DNA from: an uncultured Clostridia bacterium
Lineage (GTDB): Bacteria > Bacillota > Clostridia > Oscillospirales > Acutalibacteraceae
Length of the DNA: 8,220 nucleotides
Direction of reading: 5' to 3'
Assembly (NCBI GenBank): GCA_937895645.1
Contig: CALBKQ010000176.1
Span: forward strand, 1 to 8,220
Part shown: piece by piece, positions 1-5,726 of the stretch
Layout of the letters: each line of letters opens with the position of its first letter
How positions within the stretch are numbered: the stretch's first letter is position 1
Notes under the pieces: model-generated
What the model was told of the DNA's origin: nothing
Database searches by the model: none
Seen by the model: the letters and a program-made list of their open reading frames with translations, nothing else
Made by a program: the position numbers and the translations under genes

Positions 1-471
1 TTCATTTCCCTCATAATGCATTTTCCCAAAACTTCCGTATCGATTTTTATCATAATATGGAATAGGAACACAGTAAGCATCACAATTCTCATCTTCCTTA
101 GCTGCCAAATACACACTTTCCAGTGAATCCGCCATGCTGGCTTTATAGCAGAAAAAAGCCACTTCTATCTGGTCCACTTTCAAGCTATGAGCCTCTATCT
201 CCACCTGCTGCACCTCTTTGCTAAGTTGAGCCGGCGTAGCCTCTCCCTTTGCAACCTGAAACAATGTCTCATATATTTTTTCAAGAAGTGTTACCAATTA
301 TGCCTCTTGGCACAATACACCTAAAGCATACTCATAGATTCCTTCTACAAACTCTTGTATTTCTCCGCAAAAGGCCTCTCGCTGCTGACCGTCACACCTC
401 TTTAGCTGCTCGCTTGCCTCTTTTAAGGTATCAATCAGTTCTATTAACTCTTGCTTCTGTATCTTACGCAT
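1..471 (-). pseudogene. CDP-glycerol glycerophosphotransferase-like polysaccharide protein, N-terminal part, interrupted by in-frame TAA
   Basis: Reading starts at ATG 469-471, three bases after the stop of the upstream ORF, and runs 57 codons to a TAA at 298-300. The same frame then stays open for 99 codons to the window edge, so the gene is also cut by the window. The part after the stop contains FFCYKASMADSLESVYLAA and CVPIPYYDKNRYGSFGKMHY. From memory these match a clostridial family annotated as CDP-glycerol:glycerophosphate glycerophosphotransferase (family form roughly PYKASMWDSLESVW and PIPYYDKNPDGSFGEMHYEGD). The part before the stop is acidic, Lys-rich and probably helical, like the N-terminal region of that family. 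Because both halves share one frame and together resemble one protein, I infer one gene with a nonsense codon (a single change such as CAA to TAA), not two genes. A sequencing error is possible. The family role is in teichoic-acid-like surface polymer synthesis; the exact substrate is unknown. Confidence 0.6.
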
Positions 472-474
472 CTT

Positions 475-801
475 TTACCACACCTTCCATGGTGCATCAC
501 CACTATTCCAGCTGTTTTCCAAGAAAGTCTTGTCTCTTTGCGTATCCATACAGTGCCAGAATCCTGTGTATTTATAAGCTACCAATTCTCCCTGTGAAGC
601 CAGAGTCTCAAACGGTTCTCTTTCCAAGATGGTGGAAGGGTCATCTCCTATCACATCAAAAATACCCGGTTCCAGCACCATGAATCCTGCATTGATCCAT
701 CCACCGTCTTCTTTTTTCTTTTCTTTGAAGAACACAGCACGAATAAGTGTTACCACAATGAAAAGACCTAAAAGCCCAAGAATTGTCCACAAAATTTCCA
801 T
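475..801 (-). CDS. Chimeric ORF: peptidase-like membrane anchor joined to C-terminal fragment of glucose-1-phosphate cytidylyltransferase
   Basis: This 108-codon ORF starts at ATG 799-801, 15 bases after hisE, with AAGGAG at 810-815 spaced 8 bases. Residues 1-25 form one hydrophobic segment followed by a Lys/Glu stretch. From memory this resembles the N-terminal anchor of clostridial M20-family peptidases (moderate confidence). From about residue 32 it reads GGWINAGFMVLEPGIFDVI, EREPFETLASQGELVAYKY, GFWHCMDTQRDKTFLE and ends APWKVW. These are hallmarks of the end of RfbF/DdhA-type glucose-1-phosphate cytidylyltransferase, which makes CDP-glucose for surface sugars. The enzyme is usually about 255-260 residues; the N-terminal two-thirds, with the nucleotide-binding glycine-rich loop and most catalytic residues, is absent. 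It is therefore unlikely to be an active transferase or peptidase. Leucine codons are mostly CTT before the join (4 of 6) and only TTG or CTG after it (5 of 5). It may be a real gene fusion or an assembly chimera. Confidence 0.75.
   Translation of the reverse strand: MEILWTILGLLGLFIVVTLIRAVFFKEKKKEDGGWINAGFMVLEPGIFDVIGDDPSTILEREPFETLASQGELVAYKYTGFWHCMDTQRDKTFLENSWNSGDAPWKVW
707..726 (-). other. Purine tract at the junction of two unrelated gene fragments
   Basis: On the coding strand this is an uninterrupted run of 20 A/G bases encoding Lys26-Glu31 and the start of Asp32 of the chimeric ORF. The peptidase-like anchor lies upstream and cytidylyltransferase sequence lies immediately downstream (GGWINAGF). 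Full-length RfbF proteins, from memory, have a Lys/Glu-rich stretch ahead of the same GGWIN motif, so both parent genes could have carried similar A/G-rich DNA here. That makes the tract a plausible site of microhomology recombination or of mis-assembly. Confidence 0.55.
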
Positions 802-816
802 ATTTATCTCTCCTTA

Positions 817-1143
817 TCAGGTATTCTTATCAACATTGTGAAAAGTCTTTAAGTTACCTGTTTTATTACTACGCTTATCAAGTTCTGCCATAACGTCTTC
901 TACCGCTATGCCCTCATTTGCCATCATAACAAACAAGTGGAAAATCAAATCACTGATTTCACCAACAGTTTCTTCCTTGTTGCCGTTTTTTGCGGCAATA
1001 ATTGTTTCAGAACACTCTTCTCCAACTTTTTTAAGGATTTTATCAAGTCCCTTTTCAAAAAGATAACAGGTATATGAGCCTTCCTGTTTATTTGCTTTTC
1101 TTTCAAGTATTGTTTCATAAAGATTTACTAATGTGTCATTCAT
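817..1143 (-). CDS. hisE: Phosphoribosyl-ATP pyrophosphatase
   Basis: Catalyses the second step of histidine synthesis in the cytoplasm, hydrolysing phosphoribosyl-ATP to phosphoribosyl-AMP and pyrophosphate. The 108-residue product has the PRA-PH pattern: GSYTCYLFEKGLDKILKKVGEE near residues 22-43, then EECSETIIAAKN and EISDLIFHL, which supply the acidic Mg-binding residues of the all-alpha MazG-like fold. It ends with DVMAELDKRSN. Length is normal for a stand-alone HisE. I choose ATG 1141-1143 because it lies one base after the hisI stop and is preceded by AAGGAG. A longer reading would overlap hisI and has no family match. The end carries tandem TGA and TAA stops. HisI and HisE are separate proteins here, not the fused HisIE of many bacteria. 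Confidence 0.95.
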   Translation of the reverse strand: MNDTLVNLYETILERKANKQEGSYTCYLFEKGLDKILKKVGEECSETIIAAKNGNKEETVGEISDLIFHLFVMMANEGIAVEDVMAELDKRSNKTGNLKTFHNVDKNT

Positions 1144-1144
1144 A

Positions 1145-1459
1145 TCATTTAATCTCCTTAAAAAAGCAGGATTTACTGCCTGTATGACAAGCAGGACCTG
1201 TCTGCTCAACTTTAATTAAAAGTGTGTCATCATCACAGTCACCGTGAATTGAAATTACTTTCTGCAAATGGCCTGATGTTGCACCTTTATTCCATAGTTC
1301 TTGTCTTGAACGGCTCCAGAACCAAGTATAGCCAGTCTCAAGTGTTTTTGCCATTGATTCTTTATTCATATAAGCAAGCATAAGTACTTCGCCTGTGCTT
1401 TCTTCCTGAATAATTGCAGGTATTAACTCTGCCTTTACAAAATATTTGTCAAGGTTCAT
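1145..1459 (-). CDS. hisI: Phosphoribosyl-AMP cyclohydrolase
   Basis: Third step of histidine synthesis: opens the adenine ring of phosphoribosyl-AMP to give ProFAR. The 104-residue protein shows the family motifs: GEVLMLAYMN (23-32), WFWSRSRQELWNKGATSGH (46-64), and the metal site DCDDD (74-78) with Cys75, Cys91 and Cys98 as likely zinc ligands in GPACHTGSKSCF. The DxDxD aspartates would hold magnesium. I take ATG 1457-1459 as start; it overlaps the hisA stop by one base (TAATG) and has AAGGAGG upstream inside hisA. An in-frame upstream ATG would add 21 residues lying wholly within hisA and lacking family similarity. The stop is one base from the hisE start, so translation is probably coupled. 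Confidence 0.96.
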   Translation of the reverse strand: MNLDKYFVKAELIPAIIQEESTGEVLMLAYMNKESMAKTLETGYTWFWSRSRQELWNKGATSGHLQKVISIHGDCDDDTLLIKVEQTGPACHTGSKSCFFKEIK

Positions 1460-2172
1460 TACTTTGCCTCCTTGATTGCATCTGCAAGATTTAATGTGCC
1501 ACTGTAAATTGAACGACCACAAATAGCACCATACATATTGGCATTTTTAAGGTCAACAATGTTGCTTATATCCTTAATGCCACCACTTGCGGTGATATTG
1601 CAAGTAACTGCGTCATTAAGTTTTATGAGTTGTGGGAGATTAGGACCTGAAAGCATACCGTCACAGTCAATATCTGTAAAGATAATATACTTTGCACCAA
1701 AATCTTCCATTCTCTTCGCAAGGTCTATATAGTGAGTATCGCTTTTTTCTGTCCACCCCTCAGTTGCAACCATTTCGTTTTTAGCATCAATTCCAACTGC
1801 AATTCTGTCACCGAATTCCTTACAAGCCTCTTTTACAAGTTGCGGATTTTTCAAAGCTGCAGAGCCGATAATAACTCGCTGGATGCCATTCTGAATGTAA
1901 AAATCCACATCTTTCATTGTGCGGATTCCCCCACCCACTTCAACTTTAAGTCCGCTGTTTTTAGCAACATCAAGAAAGATTTCGCTATTTATACGAACGC
2001 CATCAAGTGCACCGTTAAGGTCAACCATATGAATCCACTCTGCACCCGCTTTTTTGAAATTGAGAGCAGTTTCCATATAACTATCTGCAACCTTACCAGC
2101 TGTGGAAAAATCCCCTTTATAAAGTCGCACACATTCTTTATCTTTAATATCTATTGCAGGAAAAATAATCAT
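1459..2172 (-). CDS. hisA: ProFAR isomerase (phosphoribosylformimino-AICAR ribotide isomerase)
   Basis: Fourth step of histidine synthesis: Amadori isomerisation of ProFAR to PRFAR, by a cytoplasmic TIM-barrel enzyme. At 237 residues it is full length. Visible landmarks are the first-strand catalytic Asp8 in PAIDIKD, the first phosphate site GGGIR (80-84), the second catalytic Asp129 in VGIDAK, Thr166 and Asp171 in FTDIDCDG, and the second phosphate site ASGGI (195-199). The usual R-D-G-T sequence in that last loop reads C-D-G-M here, a mild departure. HisA is told from its paralogue HisF by MVDLNGALDG and the overall pattern. It starts three bases after the hisB stop; the nearest Shine-Dalgarno, AAGGGG, sits about 12 bases upstream, weaker than its neighbours. 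Its product PRFAR needs HisF/HisH, which are not in this window. Confidence 0.96.
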   Translation of the reverse strand: MIIFPAIDIKDKECVRLYKGDFSTAGKVADSYMETALNFKKAGAEWIHMVDLNGALDGVRINSEIFLDVAKNSGLKVEVGGGIRTMKDVDFYIQNGIQRVIIGSAALKNPQLVKEACKEFGDRIAVGIDAKNEMVATEGWTEKSDTHYIDLAKRMEDFGAKYIIFTDIDCDGMLSGPNLPQLIKLNDAVTCNITASGGIKDISNIVDLKNANMYGAICGRSIYSGTLNLADAIKEAK

Positions 2173-2175
2173 TTA

Positions 2176-2748
2176 TTAAAGAGTCCCCTTTGTAGAGAGT
2201 GTTTTGTCTGTTTTTTCGGTTGCAATACTCATTGCGTGACCAAATGCCTTGAAAATTGCCTCAGCAATATGATGAGAGTTATCTCCGTAAGGTGCACGAA
2301 GATGTAATGTAATCTTTGCATTGTCAGCAACTGCGCGAAAAAATTCAACACACATACAAGCGTCAAAATCACCGCATTTTTCTTGTGGAAAATCTGCCTC
2401 AAAAACTGTATATGCACGGTTGCAGATATCAACTGCACAAAATCCAAGCGCTTCGTCCATTGGCACAAAGAAGCTGCCATAACGGACAAGATTTGACTTA
2501 TCTCCTAAACACTCATATAGTGCCTGACCGAGAACTATGCCGATATCTTCAACTGTATGGTGGCAATCAACTTCTGTGTCACCTTTACAAGTAACATTCA
2601 AACCAAAACCAGCATGAGCCGCAAATGCAGTAAGCATGTGGTCAAAAAAGCCAACGCCTGTATCAACTTTAATTTCGCCACCCTCAATGCAGAGAGTTAA
2701 ACTAATATCAGTTTCTTTTGTTTTTCTGTTAATTGTTGCAGTTCTCAT
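2176..2748 (-). CDS. hisB: Imidazoleglycerol-phosphate dehydratase
   Basis: Dehydrates imidazole glycerol phosphate to imidazole acetol phosphate, the sixth step of the pathway. The 190-residue product is the single-function form, without the N-terminal HAD phosphatase domain found fused in E. coli HisB, so it does not supply histidinol-phosphatase activity. Its manganese-binding motifs are intact: FFDHML with His37, DCHHTVEDIG (61-70) with His63, His64, Glu67 and Asp68, MDEAL near 97-101, and DNSHHIAEAIFKAFG with His159, His160 and Glu163. The end, STKGTL, is typical. The start codon overlaps the hisC stop by one base (TAATG), with GGAGGAAG ahead of it. It ends in tandem TAA codons three bases before hisA; hisH usually occurs at about this point in Firmicutes operons. 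Confidence 0.97.
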   Translation of the reverse strand: MRTATINRKTKETDISLTLCIEGGEIKVDTGVGFFDHMLTAFAAHAGFGLNVTCKGDTEVDCHHTVEDIGIVLGQALYECLGDKSNLVRYGSFFVPMDEALGFCAVDICNRAYTVFEADFPQEKCGDFDACMCVEFFRAVADNAKITLHLRAPYGDNSHHIAEAIFKAFGHAMSIATEKTDKTLSTKGTL

Positions 2749-3800
2749 TATACTTCCTCCAACACTTTTTTGAATGTATCAAGCATTTTTTCATTTTCGC
2801 ATTCTGTACCCGCGGTAATTCGTAAGTAATCACCCATATTACGAATAATTATGCTGTTTTCTTTCATTTTTTCGAACACTTGCTTTGCATTTTTTACTTT
2901 CATAAACACAAAGTTTGTATGTGTTTCGTAAATCTTTTCAATTTTATCACTTTTAATTTCAAGGATTGCTGAGTACAACTCTTTTCTTGAATTTACAACC
3001 GTCTTAATGCAATTATCAATGTAATCAGGATGTGAGAAAAGCACTTCACCGAAAGCCTGAGATACAGAGTTTACATTATATGGTGATTTTACTGCACGAA
3101 TTACATTTGTAAGCGTTTTGTTTGCAACTGCAAAGCCTAATCTTAACGCCGCACTACCTAATGCTTTTGAGCAAGTTTTTAAGATAATAAGATTATCATA
3201 TTTTTCGAACTCGTTCAAAAGACTTTCGTCTTCTGCAAAATCCATATATGCTTCGTCAAGGACTACAAGTGCATCTGTATTATTTATGAGTTTTCTTACG
3301 TCATCTTTTGTGACAATTCTTGATGTTGGGTTACAAGGATTTGAAAAAATCACAATTCGCACTTTTTCTGCGTTTGCAAGTTTAATTACATCATCAATAT
3401 TAACATCTAAATTTTCATCTTTCTGGTATTTAACACTCTGGCATTCTGCAATTTCAGCATAAAAACGATACATTGAAAAGTCAGGCTCAAGCGTTAAAAT
3501 CTTGTCACCTTTCTGCAAAAATGCATTCATTATAACTGAAATGATTTCGTCAGAGCCATTACCTGCAGTTACGCATTCAGGGTTAACGCCGAAATACTTA
3601 GAAAATCCCTCAACAAGTTTAGTTGCCATTGGGTCAGGATAGCGGTTTAATGCACAATCTTTAAGTGCTTCAACCATCTCATTTTCAATATTTTCGGGAA
3701 TAGTTAAAAATGACTCGTTAGCATCAAGACGGATTTCATAAGTACCGCTTATAGGCTCGTACGGTGTTAAATTTTTTACTTTTTCATTTAATTGAAACAT
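2748..3800 (-). CDS. hisC: Histidinol-phosphate aminotransferase
   Basis: A PLP-dependent class I/II aminotransferase that converts imidazole acetol phosphate to histidinol phosphate using glutamate. The 350-residue protein has the HisC signature set: LDANES near 25-30, RYPDP (53-57), GNGSDEII (80-87) that cradles the PLP phosphate, SNPCNPT (153-159), LDEAYMDF (181-188) with Asp182 for the PLP ring nitrogen and Tyr185, the Schiff-base lysine Lys212 in TCSKALG, nearby Arg220, and a C-terminal MGDYLRITAGTECEN with the substrate-carboxylate arginine. The position between hisD and hisB supports HisC rather than a general aromatic aminotransferase. It starts two bases after the hisD stop, with GAGGA inside the end of hisD. 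Confidence 0.96.
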   Translation of the reverse strand: MFQLNEKVKNLTPYEPISGTYEIRLDANESFLTIPENIENEMVEALKDCALNRYPDPMATKLVEGFSKYFGVNPECVTAGNGSDEIISVIMNAFLQKGDKILTLEPDFSMYRFYAEIAECQSVKYQKDENLDVNIDDVIKLANAEKVRIVIFSNPCNPTSRIVTKDDVRKLINNTDALVVLDEAYMDFAEDESLLNEFEKYDNLIILKTCSKALGSAALRLGFAVANKTLTNVIRAVKSPYNVNSVSQAFGEVLFSHPDYIDNCIKTVVNSRKELYSAILEIKSDKIEKIYETHTNFVFMKVKNAKQVFEKMKENSIIIRNMGDYLRITAGTECENEKMLDTFKKVLEEV

Positions 3801-3802
3801 AA

Positions 3803-5092
3803 TTAGTCCTCAAATCTGACTTTGATTGAATTTGCGTGAGCGGTTAAGCCCTCTGTTTCTGCAAGAGAAACCACTTTATCTTTGCACTCACGAAGTGCAT
3901 CTTCTGTATAGTAAATAAAACTTGATTTTTTAACAAAACTGTCAACCGACAAAGGTGAGAAAAATCTTGCAGTGCCACTTGTAGGAAGAACGTGGTTAGG
4001 ACCTGCAAAATAGTCACCCAATGGCTCAGGTGAGTAGTTTCCAAGGAATACGCTACCGGCATTATCCATTCTGCCAATATATTCAAGCGGATTTTCCACA
4101 CACATTTCAAGGTGTTCAGGTGCAAGACGATTTGCAAAATCAACAGCCTTGTCCATATTGTCGCAAATAATAATTGCACTATAATCTTTAAGTGATTTTT
4201 CGATAATTTCTTTTCTTGAAAGTGTTGCACATTGACGAGCAAGTTCTTTTTTTGTTTCTTCTGCGATTTTTTCGCTTGTTGTAATAAGAATTGCAGAAGC
4301 GAGAACGTCGTGTTCAGCCTGACTCATAAGGTCAGCCGCAAGGAATTTAGGATTTGCAGTTTCATCAGCAACAATTAAAATTTCACTTGGACCTGCAACC
4401 ATATCAATATCAACTGTACCGTAAAGAAGTTTCTTTGCAGTAGCAACGAAAATGTTACCAGGACCTACAATTTTATCAACCTTTGGAACAGTTTCAGTAC
4501 CATAAGCCAAAGCTGCAACCGCCTGTGCGCCGCCCATTAAGAAAACTCTGTCAACACCTGCAATTTTTGCAGCAGCAAGAATGTCAGGGTTAGGTGTTCC
4601 GTCCTTTGAAGGTGGAGTTACCATTATAATTTCCTTAACACCCGCAATTTTTGCAGGAATAGCATTCATAAGAACACTTGATGGATATGCTGCTGTGCCA
4701 CCAGGTACATAAATACCAACTCTGTGGAGTCCTCGCACACGCTGTCCCATAATAACACCGTTTTCTTTGGTGGTGAGCCAACTCTGCTGTTTCTGACGAG
4801 CATGAAAATCACGGATGTTTTCTGCAGCATCTTCAAGTGATTTTACGAAAAACGGGTCACACTTTTCTATTGCTTTATCGATTTCTTCCTTTGAAATCTC
4901 TGCTTTTTCAGGTGCTTTGCCGTCAAATTTAATTGTGTATTCCAAAACTGCCTTATCGCCATTTGTTTTAACGTTTTCAAGAATATTTGTAACAGCAAGA
5001 GTAACTTTTTTGTCAACCTCACCACTACGCTCTTTAAGTTGTGCGATAAGGGCTTCATCTGCCCTACCGTCTGCAAAAACTGTATTTATCAT
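3803..5092 (-). CDS. hisD: Histidinol dehydrogenase
   Basis: Performs the last two steps, oxidising histidinol to histidine with two NAD. With the start chosen here (ATG 5090-5092) the protein is 429 residues and its key residues fall almost exactly on E. coli numbering: zinc ligands Gln258 and His261 in SQAEHD, Asp360 in GDYFAGPNH, His419 in TAHANS, and catalytic Glu326-His327 in APEHLE. Other landmarks are GIYVPGGTAAYPSSVLM and VDKIVGPGNIFVA. An in-frame GTG three codons upstream (5099-5101) is possible but overlaps hisG and directly abuts the Shine-Dalgarno AAAGGG at 5101-5106, which is spaced 8 bases from the ATG. The hisG stop lies one base away. Confidence 0.96.
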   Translation of the reverse strand: MINTVFADGRADEALIAQLKERSGEVDKKVTLAVTNILENVKTNGDKAVLEYTIKFDGKAPEKAEISKEEIDKAIEKCDPFFVKSLEDAAENIRDFHARQKQQSWLTTKENGVIMGQRVRGLHRVGIYVPGGTAAYPSSVLMNAIPAKIAGVKEIIMVTPPSKDGTPNPDILAAAKIAGVDRVFLMGGAQAVAALAYGTETVPKVDKIVGPGNIFVATAKKLLYGTVDIDMVAGPSEILIVADETANPKFLAADLMSQAEHDVLASAILITTSEKIAEETKKELARQCATLSRKEIIEKSLKDYSAIIICDNMDKAVDFANRLAPEHLEMCVENPLEYIGRMDNAGSVFLGNYSPEPLGDYFAGPNHVLPTSGTARFFSPLSVDSFVKKSSFIYYTEDALRECKDKVVSLAETEGLTAHANSIKVRFED

Positions 5093-5093
5093 A

Positions 5094-5726
5094 TTATTCA
5101 CCCTTTGGGATTACTTTTTCTATTTTTTCAAGGAATTCGTCAATTTCTTCACGGCGAAGTTTCATACTTGCCATATTAACAATTACACGGGCAGAAACCG
5201 GCATAATCTTTTCTTTTACTTCAAGACCATTTTCTTTAAGTGTTGTTCCTGTTTCAACAATATCAACAATACCGTCAGCAAGGTTAAGAAGCGGAGCAAG
5301 CTCAACAGAGCCTTCAATTTTAATAATCTTTATATCCATTCCCTTGCCTTCAAAATATGCTTTTGTAATGTTCGGGTATTTTGTTGCAATTCGTTTTGTG
5401 TTGAATCCGTCATAGAAATCAACACCTTTTTGAGTGGCAAGTGCAAAATCGCATTTACCTAAATTCAAGTCAGTCATTTCATAGAAACTTTTTCCGTTTT
5501 CTACGATTGTATCTTTACCGACAATACCAATATCGCAAACACCGTGTTCAACATAAGTGATTACGTCTGCCGCTTTTGCTAAAACTACTTCGTAATCACC
5601 TGCATTAAGGATTAAGCGTCTGCCTTTATTTATAAGTTCGTCGCAGTTAATACCCATTTTTTCGAAAAGTTCAACGCTTTTCTTTTCAAGACGACCTTTT
5701 GTAAGGGCTATTCGTAATTTTCTCAT
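5094..5726 (-). CDS. hisG: ATP phosphoribosyltransferase catalytic subunit, short form
   Basis: Commits PRPP and ATP to histidine synthesis by forming phosphoribosyl-ATP. At 210 residues this is the short form, which lacks the C-terminal regulatory ACT-like domain and, by family knowledge, needs HisZ for activity and for histidine feedback. The two-lobed fold is visible in LRIALTKGRLEKKSVELFE at the start, GVCDIGIVGKDTI (62-74), and the PRPP loop DGIVDIVETGTTLKENGL (151-168). The C-terminal MASMKLRREEIDEFLEKI is also typical. Its ATG overlaps the hisZ stop by four bases (ATGA), with GGGAGG ahead, which fits the two subunits being made together. Confidence 0.97.
   Translation of the reverse strand: MRKLRIALTKGRLEKKSVELFEKMGINCDELINKGRRLILNAGDYEVVLAKAADVITYVEHGVCDIGIVGKDTIVENGKSFYEMTDLNLGKCDFALATQKGVDFYDGFNTKRIATKYPNITKAYFEGKGMDIKIIKIEGSVELAPLLNLADGIVDIVETGTTLKENGLEVKEKIMPVSARVIVNMASMKLRREEIDEFLEKIEKVIPKGE
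5101..5106 (-). promoter_or_regulatory. Ribosome binding site deciding the hisD start
   Basis: AAAGGG on the minus strand lies 8 bases ahead of ATG 5090-5092. It abuts and partly overlaps the alternative GTG at 5099-5101, leaving no usable spacing for that codon. It is inside the last codons of hisG, consistent with coupled translation. Confidence 0.6.

Noticed and set aside
249..683. Plus-strand open frame of 144 codons
   Set aside because: It lies antisense to the two fragmentary polysaccharide genes, has no recognisable motif and no convincing ribosome site.
1460..1522. Longer hisI with 21 extra N-terminal residues
   Set aside because: The extension is entirely within hisA in another frame; the ATG at 1457-1459 has the strong ribosome site and matches family length.
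1732..2307. Plus-strand open frame of 191 codons
   Set aside because: It is antisense to hisA and hisB, with a low-complexity Cys/Phe/Asn-rich translation and no family features.
3844..4242. Minus-strand alternative-frame open reading of 132 codons inside hisD
   Set aside because: It is fully contained in hisD in another frame; hisD motifs are continuous through it.
4815..5462. Plus-strand open frame of 215 codons
   Set aside because: It is antisense to hisD and hisG, which are clearly real; its Phe/Cys/Asn-rich translation is what the complement of AT-rich coding DNA gives.
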